Assembly (NCBI GenBank): GCA_965114465.1
Contig: CBCOYO010000002.1
Span: 1 to 64,000 of the forward strand
DNA length: 64,000 nucleotides
Reading direction: 5' to 3'
DNA from: COE1 sp965114465
GTDB lineage: Bacteria > Bacillota > Clostridia > Lachnospirales > Lachnospiraceae
Position numbers and translations under genes: made by a program. A model generated the notes under the pieces. The model made no database searches. It had not been told where the DNA came from and worked only from the letters and a program-made list of their open reading frames with translations. The first letter of the stretch is position 1. Every line of letters begins with the position of its first letter. Positions 41,652-49,770 of this stretch are shown piece after piece.

Positions 41652-41876
41652 ATGGATATCAAAGAGCAGATTAATAAGGTGGTAGAGGAAGTAACTAAGA
41701 ATCCTCATATTAAAGAACAGTTTGAGAAAGAACCCGTTCAGGTAATTGAGAAGTTATTTGGTGTGGATTTACCAGATGATATGGTTATGAAAATCATTGA
41801 TGGTGTGAAGGCAAAACTAACGTTAGATGGTGTATCTAAAGTTGCGGATGCTTTAAAGGGTGTATTTAATAAATAA
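41652..41876 (+). CDS. Small helical protein resembling NHLP/Nif11-type leader peptides, 74 aa
   Basis: Strong GGAGG site 7 nt before the ATG. The sequence is amphipathic and charged, with an ordered pattern: NPHIKEQFEKEPVQVIEKLFGVDLPDDMVMKII. A run 'xPxxxEQFxxxPxxVxxxxxGVDLPDD' is reminiscent of the NHLP (nitrile-hydratase-leader-like) precursor leaders, although no double-glycine cleavage site, Cys/Ser/Thr-rich core or modifying enzyme is seen nearby. The last 20 residues (VSKVADALKGVFNK) form another helix. Function unknown. It sits inside a Bce-type resistance region between kinase and ABC genes. Confidence 0.7.
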   Translation: MDIKEQINKVVEEVTKNPHIKEQFEKEPVQVIEKLFGVDLPDDMVMKIIDGVKAKLTLDGVSKVADALKGVFNK

Positions 41877-41924
41877 GCTTTTGCTATCAATTTGAAACCA
41901 TTGTAATTTAAAAAATTAAGAAAT

Positions 41925-42028
41925 GGGCTGTTTGGAAATATGATTTTCTTCAATCTATCGTTGTGAGATATCGAATCAACCATATGATATCTGATACTTG
42001 TAGAAAATACATTATTTTCTGACAGCCC
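41925..42028. repeat. Family-1-like palindromic element
   Basis: Arms GGGCTGT (41925-41931) and ACAGCCC (42022-42028) enclose a diverged interior (GATATC dyads). The right end joins directly to the truncated chemoreceptor gene, whose frame runs into the element. Confidence 0.55.
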
Positions 42029-42396
42029 TTTAATGGGAAAGTTTCAGGAGTGCCGATATATAATCCCTCGAAAATTCCTTTAATTGCAGCAAATTCTTCT
42101 GTATATTTCTGGGATTTTTGCAGTAGATCGGGGTTTGGGGGATTGATAAGAAGATTTCGAACTTGGCTTCCTAATGCAAAAGCGGTCACGTATTCTTCAG
42201 CGGAAGCTACATAATCATTTATTATAGATGCTCTGGATTCCACAGCATCATGCATCTGATTGGTGATATCATTTTCCACTATAGAGGCAACACGACTTGA
42301 TACAACAAACCAAAGTAACAGCATACCTATAAATATAATAGCGGTTGTGATGATGCTAATGCGCATAGCAAATTTGCGATTCACTAGAAATTTCAT
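41950..42396 (-). pseudogene. N-terminal remnant of a methyl-accepting chemotaxis protein
   Basis: The first about 120 residues match a chemoreceptor N-terminus: basic start, one membrane helix (about 12-33), then the outer sensor region VASIVENDITNQMHDAVESRASIINDYVASAEEYV and GIFEGLYIGTPETF. After that the frame enters a family-1-like repeat and stops; the second membrane helix, HAMP and signalling domains are gone. A normal receptor has 550-700 residues. A good AGGGGGAATTTTATG start is retained. The gene was probably cut by deletion or insertion at the repeat. Confidence 0.75.
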
Positions 42397-42530
42397 AAAA
42401 TTCCCCCTGTGATATTAGAATGTAGCTAAATGTAATTGCAGAGATATTTTATCATATGTGTTTGGTTTTTTGAAGAGTGCTGATAGGAACTGATAAGGCT
42501 TTGAAATTTAAGATAAAATCATATCCGAAT

Positions 42531-42604
42531 CTTACAAAAACGTAAGAAATAACAAGGAAATGTAAGCTAAATCAATGGCTTGCATTTCCTTTCTTTGTTA
42601 TAAT
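42531..42604 (+). promoter_or_regulatory. Bce-type regulated promoter of the ABC genes
   Basis: Two dyads precede a TATAAT box (42599-42604) that lacks a good -35. The first is CTTAC-AAAAAC-GTAAG (42531-42546), close to the TNACA-N4-TGTAA sites of BceR-type regulators. The second is GGAAATGTAAGC (42556-42567) with GCTTGCATTTCC (42578-42589). Activation by the response regulator at 39614-40297 is likely. Confidence 0.6.
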
Positions 42605-42642
42605 AAGTTTACAAAAAAATATGTAAAGGGAATGATAAAGAT

Positions 42643-43395
42643 ATGACAATTTTAGAGGTAAAAAATTTAAAGAAAATATATACAACGCGTTTCGGTGGTA
42701 CAAAGGTGCAGGCGCTTGATAATATGAACTTCACTGTGGAAAATGGTGAATATGTGGCAATTATGGGGGAATCTGGTTCTGGTAAAACGACGCTGCTCAA
42801 TATTCTGGCTGCATTGGATAAGCCGACAGGCGGCGAGGTACTTCTGGGCGGCAGAAGTATTGTGGAAATTAAGGATAAAGAATTATCAGCATTTCGCCGT
42901 GATAATTTGGGATTTGTATTTCAGGATTTTAACTTGTTGGACAACTTTTCCATAAAAGATAATATTTTATTGCCGCTGGTCTTGCAAGGAAAAGCTGTAT
43001 CGGAAATGGAGCAGAGAATTGCACCGATTGCGGAACGTTTAGGCATTATGGAACTTTTACCGAAGTATCCGTATGAAGTATCAGGCGGGCAGAAACAGCG
43101 CACGGCAGTTGCGCGCGCAATTATTACAAATCCGCAGCTTATTTTAGCTGATGAGCCCACGGGGGCATTGGATTCGAAAGCAACAGCAGGGCTTTTACGC
43201 GTATTTCGGGATATTAACAGTGACGGGCAGACAATATTAATGGTGACACATAGCACAAAAGCCGCGAGCCATGCGGGGAGAGTATTGTTTATAAAAGATG
43301 GAGAAGTGTTTCATCAGCTTTATCGTGGTGATATGACAAATGAGCAGTTTTACGCAAAAATATCAGATACATTGACTTTAAAAGATGGGAATTGA
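42643..43395 (+). CDS. BceA-like ABC transporter ATP-binding protein, 250 aa
   Basis: ATPase of a bacitracin-resistance-type exporter. Walker A is GESGSGKTT (about 42-50), Q-loop FVFQDFNLLDNF, signature VSGGQKQR, Walker B LILADEPTGALDSK and H-loop LMVTHS. The extended C-terminal region after HQLYRGDMTNEQFYAKI is typical of BceA/YxdL proteins. GTAAAGGGAATGATAAAGAT precedes the ATG. The permease follows after an 86-bp spacer containing a family-2 remnant. Together with the regulator and kinase upstream it forms a complete Bce-type detoxification module, which usually removes peptide antibiotics from lipid II-cycle targets. Confidence 0.93.
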   Translation: MTILEVKNLKKIYTTRFGGTKVQALDNMNFTVENGEYVAIMGESGSGKTTLLNILAALDKPTGGEVLLGGRSIVEIKDKELSAFRRDNLGFVFQDFNLLDNFSIKDNILLPLVLQGKAVSEMEQRIAPIAERLGIMELLPKYPYEVSGGQKQRTAVARAIITNPQLILADEPTGALDSKATAGLLRVFRDINSDGQTILMVTHSTKAASHAGRVLFIKDGEVFHQLYRGDMTNEQFYAKISDTLTLKDGN

Positions 43396-43434
43396 TAGGA
43401 ATTTGACATAAAATGCTAAAGTTTTATGATATTT

Positions 43435-43466
43435 TGGAAAGAAAAATCTAATAGTTCGTGAGTACA
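43435..43466. repeat. Solo right arm of a family-2 element
   Basis: GGAAAGAAAAATCTAATAG and TTCGTGAGTACA match the right half of family 2. It lies between the ABC ATPase and permease genes and ends at the permease ribosome site. Confidence 0.55.
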
Positions 43467-43481
43467 GGAGGAAGGAAGTTT

Positions 43482-45479
43482 ATGAAACATTTATACCGAA
43501 GGCTTGCTGTGACAAATTTAAGAAGTAACCAGCAGTTTTATCTACCATATATTTTAGTGGGAATTTTATCTGCTATGTTGTTTTATGCTATGCGGGCAAT
43601 ACAGGGGAATGAGGGGGTATCAAATATTCGTGGGGCAGAAACGCTAGGCATTGTGCTGACAATGGGGCTTGTGATTGTAGGCATCTGTGTTTGCATTTTT
43701 CTTTTTTATACCAATAGTTTTATTATGAAAAGACGGCGCAAAGAGTTGGGTATGTTTCATATTCTTGGGATGGAAAAGAAACATATTATATGGGTGCTGC
43801 TTTGGGAAGCGCTGATTTTATATGCAGTGTCTGTTATCGGTGGATTGGCAGTCGGCATTGTAGTCAGTAAACTGTTGACCATGTTTTTGTATCAACTGAC
43901 AGGACTGTCAGAAAGTATACCATTTTATATATCATGGTGGGGATGTTTGCAGACCGCAGAATTGTTTGGAATTATGTATTTTGTTTTGCTGTTGTATAAT
44001 TTTATGCAGGTAAAACTAGCCAACCCTATTGCACTTTTGCACAGCAGAAATGTGGGGGAGCGCGAACCGAAGGCAAAATGGTTGTTTGCGGTAACTGGTA
44101 TTGGATGTATTCTCGCGGGATATTATTTCGCAGCTAATGTCAGTGGATTGATTGAAGCAGTTAATATGTTTTTTATTGCTGTAATTTTGGTAATTGCTGG
44201 GACATATGGGCTTTTTATGGCGGGGAGCATTGCATTTTTAAAACTGCTGCGCAAAAATAAACAGTATTATTATAAGACAAAACATTTTATCACCGTGTCA
44301 GGGATGCTTTATCGTATGAAACAAAACGCCGTCGGGCTGGCAAATATTTGTATTCTATCGACTATGGTTATGGTAATTATTTCGACAACCGTGTGTATGT
44401 ATGCAGGGCTGGAAGATGCGCTTGCAAAAAGTAAAGAATTGGATTTATCTTTCTATTATAAAGAGTATCCGACGCAGGAGCAGCGTAATTATTTGCAGGA
44501 ACAAATGCAGCAGATAGTGACGGCACAGGGGAGAAATATGACAGATATGTCAGAATATAGCTACATTCCATATATTATTCACCGCGAAGGCAATACAATA
44601 GACATATTTCAGCGGAACGCAGGTTATTCTAACACAGATATTGGAATGGTTCGTGTCTTTTCAAAAGAGGATTATGAAAAGTATTTGGGATGCAGCCTGC
44701 CAGAAGGTGCTGATGGTTTGGCATTTATTAATTCCACCCAGCGGATAGAGAGCACTTCTGTGAAACTGTTCGGGCAGAATTGGCAGGTGCAGGATATTAC
44801 AGAACTTGTTAAGGGTAAGGTGGATAATGATGAACAATATTCTCAAATGGTAGAGGATATGATTGATTTTGTTGTTGCGGATATGGAAGCCGTAAAACAG
44901 ATTGACCAATCCGCAGGTGGTGAATATGATATAACATACGAAATTACAGCGAATATTGATGGGACAAAAGAGGAGAAAAAACAATGCGCAGAAGCGTTAA
45001 AAACACAGATGGGTGACTGTGGGGAACAAGGCGGATATGATGCCAGAATGTTGATATGCACTGCGGATCAGAGAGAAATGTATTTGGAATTAAACGGCGG
45101 ATTTTTGTTCCTTGGGCTGTTTCTGGGGACGATGTTTTTAATGATAACCGTATTGATTATCTATTATAAGCAGATTTCAGAAGGCTATGAAGACCGTGAA
45201 CGTTTTGCTATTATGACAAAGGTTGGTATGAGCAGCAGTGAAGTGAAAGCGGCGATTCGATCGCAAGTACGCACTATTTTTTTCTTGCCGATTACAGTAG
45301 CAGTAATGCATCTCGTAGCTGCATTTCCTATGCTGAAACTAATGCTGCTTTTGTTTAATATTAGAAATACAGTTCTGTTTATATGGTGTCTTGCAGGGAC
45401 GGTTGTTGTATTTTTTATTCTGTATTTTACAGTATTTAAACTGACATCACGGCGGTATTATCAGATAGTCTATCAGTAA
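43482..45479 (+). CDS. BceB-like ABC permease, 665 aa
   Basis: The ATG at 43482 is preferred over an upstream frame start because GGAGGAAGGAAG precedes it. The Bce permease layout is visible: one helix near 20-40, three helices with an FtsX domain (about 60-190), two more (about 200-250), one at about 285-310, a large extracellular domain of about 210 residues (about 315-530) and the last three helices (about 535-660). The large outer domain between helices 7 and 8 binds the antibiotic-target complex in this family and signals to the kinase. Partner of the ATPase upstream and the Bce-like kinase at 40328-41521. Confidence 0.93.
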   Translation: MKHLYRRLAVTNLRSNQQFYLPYILVGILSAMLFYAMRAIQGNEGVSNIRGAETLGIVLTMGLVIVGICVCIFLFYTNSFIMKRRRKELGMFHILGMEKKHIIWVLLWEALILYAVSVIGGLAVGIVVSKLLTMFLYQLTGLSESIPFYISWWGCLQTAELFGIMYFVLLLYNFMQVKLANPIALLHSRNVGEREPKAKWLFAVTGIGCILAGYYFAANVSGLIEAVNMFFIAVILVIAGTYGLFMAGSIAFLKLLRKNKQYYYKTKHFITVSGMLYRMKQNAVGLANICILSTMVMVIISTTVCMYAGLEDALAKSKELDLSFYYKEYPTQEQRNYLQEQMQQIVTAQGRNMTDMSEYSYIPYIIHREGNTIDIFQRNAGYSNTDIGMVRVFSKEDYEKYLGCSLPEGADGLAFINSTQRIESTSVKLFGQNWQVQDITELVKGKVDNDEQYSQMVEDMIDFVVADMEAVKQIDQSAGGEYDITYEITANIDGTKEEKKQCAEALKTQMGDCGEQGGYDARMLICTADQREMYLELNGGFLFLGLFLGTMFLMITVLIIYYKQISEGYEDRERFAIMTKVGMSSSEVKAAIRSQVRTIFFLPITVAVMHLVAAFPMLKLMLLLFNIRNTVLFIWCLAGTVVVFFILYFTVFKLTSRRYYQIVYQ

Positions 45480-45522
45480 TGAATCAATATTTAATATAAA
45501 GGTTAGATCGCGTCAATCTACT

Positions 45523-45724
45523 ATGGGGCTGTTGCAAAAAGATTTGAAACAAGTCGATTAATAATTTCCAGAAAAATAGTAACAACGTTTTCTTAATTCT
45601 AGTATATGAAACGATTGCTATTATAGGGGTTGTCGCATTAAGGGAAGAAGATACAAGATATCGTAATGCTGTATTGTATTTTGCACTATATCTTGTATAA
45701 TCAAAGCTTATTGCGACAACCCCT
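45523..45724. repeat. Family-1 element: full copy at 45625-45724 with a partial copy before it
   Basis: AGGGGTTGTCGCA (45625) and TGCGACAACCCCT (45712-45724) bound a 100-bp palindrome that matches, in reverse, the element at 270-367, including AATAAGCTTTGA and ACAAGATATAGTG. Before it, GGGGCTGTTGCAAAAAGATT (45525 onward) is a second, incomplete left end. Confidence 0.8.
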
Positions 45725-45797
45725 ACCTGAACTGTTACCATCAAATTTCTTGTTCATCAACAGGAATACCTTTTAAAAGTTCGCTAAAAGTGTTTAC

Positions 45798-46526
45798 TTA
45801 TACACTACAATAAATCTGAATCGCTTGCTGAACAAAGGCGGCTGTCCCGTCACCTCCGGCATTGTCGATATTGTTCTTAAACCGGTTATCTTCTGTATAC
45901 ATCTGCGCTAATCCGTTTAGTATATCATTGGTGCAGTGGTAGTAGTTTTCTGTAATAAAAGATTGCAGCGCGGCAACTTTTTCCTGCACTGCGGAATCTG
46001 AAGGCGGAAGGCTGCGCATCGTGCCAAATTCTGTAAAAATTTGCATAATTTGTTCTGCGGCAGCAGTTTGCTCGCTGTCTGTTTTGCCGGCGCTTTTCTG
46101 TTCGTATTCTTGATATGCTTGAGTCGTCCCCCAGCGCTTTTTTACCTCCTCGGCAAATTGTTCTAATTCTGTTTTCTCAAAAGCTTGAAACCCCATTTCG
46201 TTTACTCCTTTCTCCTGAATACTGCGGGCGAGTGAAATCAGCCCTTCAATGTGTTTTTGTTGCAGCTTTAATAACGTAATCTGCTGTGAAAGCGCTTCGT
46301 TAATATCAAATTCTGGGCTGTCGAGAATGGCTTTGATTTCCTTTAGCGGAAATTGCAATTCTCGAAACATAAGAATAATTTGCAGACGGCTTAACGCAGC
46401 GTCGTTATATAAGCGGTATCCAGCGTCCGTTACTTTGCTTGGCTTTAGTAAATCAATTGCATCATAATGGTGCAGCGTCCGAATGCTGACACCCGTTAGC
46501 GCACTGACTTCATGAACGGTTCGCAT
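45798..46526 (-). CDS. MerR-family regulator with TipAS domain, 242 aa
   Basis: N-terminal MerR domain (TVHEVSALTGVSIRTLHHYDAIDLL and DAGYRLYNDAALSRLQ), a coiled-coil dimerisation region (about 75-110) and a C-terminal TipAS-type ligand domain (about 118-240: FEKTELEQFAEEVKKRWGTTQAYQEYEQK). TipA-like proteins trap thiopeptide or other antibiotics and activate their own promoter. An upstream promoter with a 19-bp spacer (46585-46555) supports autoactivation. No dedicated pump gene follows, so self-expression as a drug-sequestering protein is plausible. GGAGGAAC precedes the ATG. Confidence 0.92.
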   Translation of the reverse strand: MRTVHEVSALTGVSIRTLHHYDAIDLLKPSKVTDAGYRLYNDAALSRLQIILMFRELQFPLKEIKAILDSPEFDINEALSQQITLLKLQQKHIEGLISLARSIQEKGVNEMGFQAFEKTELEQFAEEVKKRWGTTQAYQEYEQKSAGKTDSEQTAAAEQIMQIFTEFGTMRSLPPSDSAVQEKVAALQSFITENYYHCTNDILNGLAQMYTEDNRFKNNIDNAGGDGTAAFVQQAIQIYCSV

Positions 46527-46554
46527 GATTGGTGTTCCTCCTTTCTTAATTTGC

Positions 46555-46585
46555 AGTATATACTATAACGTAACGTGAGAGTCAA
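46555..46585 (-). promoter_or_regulatory. MerR-type promoter of the TipA-like gene
   Basis: On the minus strand TTGACT (46585-46580) and TATACT (46560-46555) are 19 bp apart. The spacer holds an imperfect dyad, CTCACGTTACGTTATAG, like known MerR/TipA sites. Confidence 0.7.
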
Positions 46586-46873
46586 GAGGAAAATGTAATA
46601 TTTTATTTTGTATCACTTTTAGAACCGGTTTCGTGAATTGCAAGCACTGGCATCTATTTTTCATGTGAGGTATTCTTATTTGATTGATGGTACAGAATAA
46701 AAGTATTTTGATAAAATATAAAAGCAAATATAAACGGCGTTATGCGAAATTGATTATGGTTTTGCAGGCGCTTTTTTATGTTTAACCCATACAGAGTTTT
46801 TAATTTTTTTCTTTAATCTGTTATGGGTCTAATTTCCCGCAGCTCTGTTACAAGAAAATTTATTAATTATAAA

Positions 46874-46917
46874 ATGATGCAATTATGATACAAAAATGAT
46901 GCAACTTTGATGCATTA
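46874..46917 (+). promoter_or_regulatory. Four 11-bp direct repeats (ATGATGCAA)
   Basis: ATGATGCAA-type units start at 46874, 46885, 46896 and 46907, exactly 11 bp apart, so they lie on one face of the helix. They are 315-360 bp upstream of the first anchored-protein gene. The remainder of 46527-47232 has a purine-rich leader and a possible 10-codon frame at 46999, but no supported gene. Confidence 0.6.
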
Positions 46918-47232
46918 GTTTTATAGAATAGAACTATGGTTTCGTTCATTTGCAAAAATATATAAAAGATATTAAGGAACTGTTAAGAAGGTGATTTTAT
47001 GAAATATTGTGAAACAAAGGAACAACAATAAATTAATAAAATGCCTTATTTTCTTATGCTTGATTAGATGTTTTAACAATAAATAAGAGAAGTACAAAAA
47101 AGGTATATAATACAAAAAACAACAAAGCTTTGAAAAAAGGAAAAAGGAAAACAATAATGGAATCATAACAAACAAGAAAAAGCAACAATAAGAAAAACAA
47201 TAAACAAGAAAACAACAAAAAGGACGATGACA

Positions 47233-49518
47233 ATGAAACAAAAATATAAATTACTACTTATAATTTTAATATTTATTATATTATCCGCTTTGGGATTTGT
47301 TTGTGGTAAACGCTATTTTTACAAGCCTTCACTTAGCAAAAATGTAATACTAGTTAATAAAAAAGAAAAAAATATCAAAACATCACCACTTCATATTACA
47401 ATGGCAAATACAAAATTAAACATACAAGAGTCACAACTTCAATATGGAAACCTTATGATTCAAGTCCCGCAAAATATTACAATACAGCAACAGCCGAAGG
47501 ACAAGGACGCTTTGGTACTAGACCTATGCGGTGCAGAGATTATAAAGGACGATGACGGAGAGGAAAAATGTGCGGAATTTGCTCCAAGAATATGGCTTCA
47601 GCATTATTGCATTGATACGAAAGAATATAATGCGGACTATCATCATTATGCTATTATTAGTGCATTGCTTGATTTATTAGAGGAATCTTTTGATTTAGAT
47701 GTGCAGCCGGCGTTTTTTAATTGCTTTGAAGAAATTGATCTGCTGCAAAGAGCGTCAAATGAATATTTTTTTATTTTTACTCTTCCATATCAAACAGGAT
47801 ATATTTTCGTACAGGGAGTGGATGTTTATATTATTCGGGAAATGACGCTGGAAAGTGAATATAGTTTTGGTGCACTGGTGGATAATCAGGCTGTAATGTG
47901 GAGGAATACTTCAAATATTATTTTGAAAGAAGATAATGATCGAGATAGGACAGCATATCAAAAAATAACAATAGATGCTGATAATTCTTTTGTGGTTCAA
48001 AAAATTGGCAATCTAACGAATCTGATAAAAGATGGTTTTTACCATACAATAATTTTAAAATGGAATCATAGGATTTACTGCGAGGATTTTAATTTTGACG
48101 GATATCCTGATATTGTGATTGAATATCAATTCGTTTTTTTATGGGATAAAGAGCAAGAAAAATGGAAATATTGGCAGCCGCCCAAGGACTTTCCTGATAA
48201 GAAAAATAGCAAATGTATACCCGAAACAAAGACGATATGGACGTTCGATACAGATTATTTTCTAGGATATGAACAAGTAGATATCCTCTGGAAGTGGGAA
48301 AAAAATACGTTGAAGAAAGTGCGGGAATGCAGAATAGTACAGGACAAAAATAAGACAACAATATCTGCATATCAAGAAAATATGCAGTCAGCTTGGATAG
48401 AAAACACATTCTCTACAGAAGAATGGATGCAAAGTATTGAGAAAAAAGCGGCATTTTATCAGCAGTTTTTTAAGGGAATGGTGTCAGAAGAAATCTATAG
48501 TGAAGCACGTACATTAAGCAATAATCCCAAGTATATACCACAGGAACTTTTGGATAAAATGGCAGACGCTCTGCTTGACAATACGGTTTATGAAACGTGT
48601 AATTCCATGAAAAACGAATTAGAATTAGAGGAGGAAAATATTATGGTATTTGCAAAAGATAATATCGCACTGCGCAATATGATTCTTGAGATGAAATGGC
48701 GTTATGTAATGCGGATGTCAGACGGAGATAACGATGGTATTTTAGATATTGTTTCAGCAGAGCCAAGAGGAGGGTCTAACGGTTGTACCTATTATGTTTT
48801 TTATAAAGGACAGAAAGATGCTGCTTTTGAGAAAACTAGTTCCTATCAGAAGTCAAGAGAGCGTTTTTGGATAATTCAGTTTGAAGGAAAGAATTATCTA
48901 TGTAGAATACTCTTTGATTATACTACGAAAATGGATAATGGGATTAGTCTGGCTTACTATATTGATGGAAAATGGGCAGAAGAAATAGAAATTGAACGGT
49001 TTGCAATAGATTATCAAATGGAATTAGCCGCATGCAGCGATCAAATCAGTCAATCTTATATAACACAAATAATGGAAAATGCGCAAAAATACAAAAATAA
49101 AATCGATTTACAAAGTTATATTGATGGCAGCAGTGAAATCCACAGTTATAAAATGGAATATCAATGTGATCTCGATAATGATGGAATATTGGAACAATAT
49201 AAGAAATCTGTCTGGGAACCAACTAATATAAATTCTGCGCAGCACGTTGTATTAGAGGGCGAGGGGGAAAGTTTAGATTATATTCGTGAGCTGCTTAACT
49301 CTGTAGAAGGTATACCAAATATGATGTGGGTAGAACGGTATAACGGAGAAAATATAATCAATGTAATATCACGGACAGACACAGATGACTTTGTAATTAC
49401 AGGATTTGCAGTGCATGGAAAGACAAATGAAGTCAAATATTGTATTAACGGCAATGCGGTTTACGATATAAAACAGACGCGGCAATGCGGGTATTATACG
49501 AAATATTTTTCGGATTAA
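47233..49518 (+). CDS. Membrane-anchored protein with DxDxDG loops, paralogue A, 761 aa
   Basis: N-terminal signal anchor (about 6-26), then a large extracytoplasmic part. Three calcium-loop-like motifs stand out: DFNFDGYPDIVI (about 285), SDGDNDGILDIVS (about 497) and DLDNDGILEQY (about 645), as found in FG-GAP/EF-hand-like repeats. The last 60 residues (DDFVITGFAVHGKTNEVKY...YDIKQTRQ) are almost identical in pattern to those of the next gene, so the two are tandem duplicates. Family unknown. The second ATG is chosen as start, with AAAGGA 8 nt upstream. The leader mRNA is A/C/G rich and almost unstructured. Confidence 0.8.
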   Translation: MKQKYKLLLIILIFIILSALGFVCGKRYFYKPSLSKNVILVNKKEKNIKTSPLHITMANTKLNIQESQLQYGNLMIQVPQNITIQQQPKDKDALVLDLCGAEIIKDDDGEEKCAEFAPRIWLQHYCIDTKEYNADYHHYAIISALLDLLEESFDLDVQPAFFNCFEEIDLLQRASNEYFFIFTLPYQTGYIFVQGVDVYIIREMTLESEYSFGALVDNQAVMWRNTSNIILKEDNDRDRTAYQKITIDADNSFVVQKIGNLTNLIKDGFYHTIILKWNHRIYCEDFNFDGYPDIVIEYQFVFLWDKEQEKWKYWQPPKDFPDKKNSKCIPETKTIWTFDTDYFLGYEQVDILWKWEKNTLKKVRECRIVQDKNKTTISAYQENMQSAWIENTFSTEEWMQSIEKKAAFYQQFFKGMVSEEIYSEARTLSNNPKYIPQELLDKMADALLDNTVYETCNSMKNELELEEENIMVFAKDNIALRNMILEMKWRYVMRMSDGDNDGILDIVSAEPRGGSNGCTYYVFYKGQKDAAFEKTSSYQKSRERFWIIQFEGKNYLCRILFDYTTKMDNGISLAYYIDGKWAEEIEIERFAIDYQMELAACSDQISQSYITQIMENAQKYKNKIDLQSYIDGSSEIHSYKMEYQCDLDNDGILEQYKKSVWEPTNINSAQHVVLEGEGESLDYIRELLNSVEGIPNMMWVERYNGENIINVISRTDTDDFVITGFAVHGKTNEVKYCINGNAVYDIKQTRQCGYYTKYFSD

Positions 49519-49552
49519 TATGGTGATGAAAATATTGGATTGCATAGTGAAT

Positions 49553-49672
49553 ACTTCGCTGCACAAATCTGTATATAAAATGAGCAAAATAACAATAAAT
49601 ATAAGAGAAAAGACAAAGGCTATTTGACACAAATATAAGGCGCTATACTTGTTGTTATTTGTGCAGCGAGGT
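49553..49672. repeat. Palindromic element with 16-bp inverted ends
   Basis: ACTTCGCTGCACAAAT (49553-49568) and ATTTGTGCAGCGAGGT (49657-49672) are inverted with one mismatch, bounding a 120-bp non-coding segment between the two duplicated genes. No other copy seen in this window. Confidence 0.65.
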
Positions 49673-49770
49673 ACAAGTATAATGGCAATGGTTTATATGT
49701 GAAATGAAAGGAATCAAGAGTGAAAAAATTTGATAAAACTTTCACAATTTGTTTGTGAATTCGGAAAGGA

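Noticed and set aside
46999..47031. Ten-codon frame MKYCETKEQQ with a ribosome-like site
   Set aside because: Too short to support as a gene; may be chance or part of the leader.
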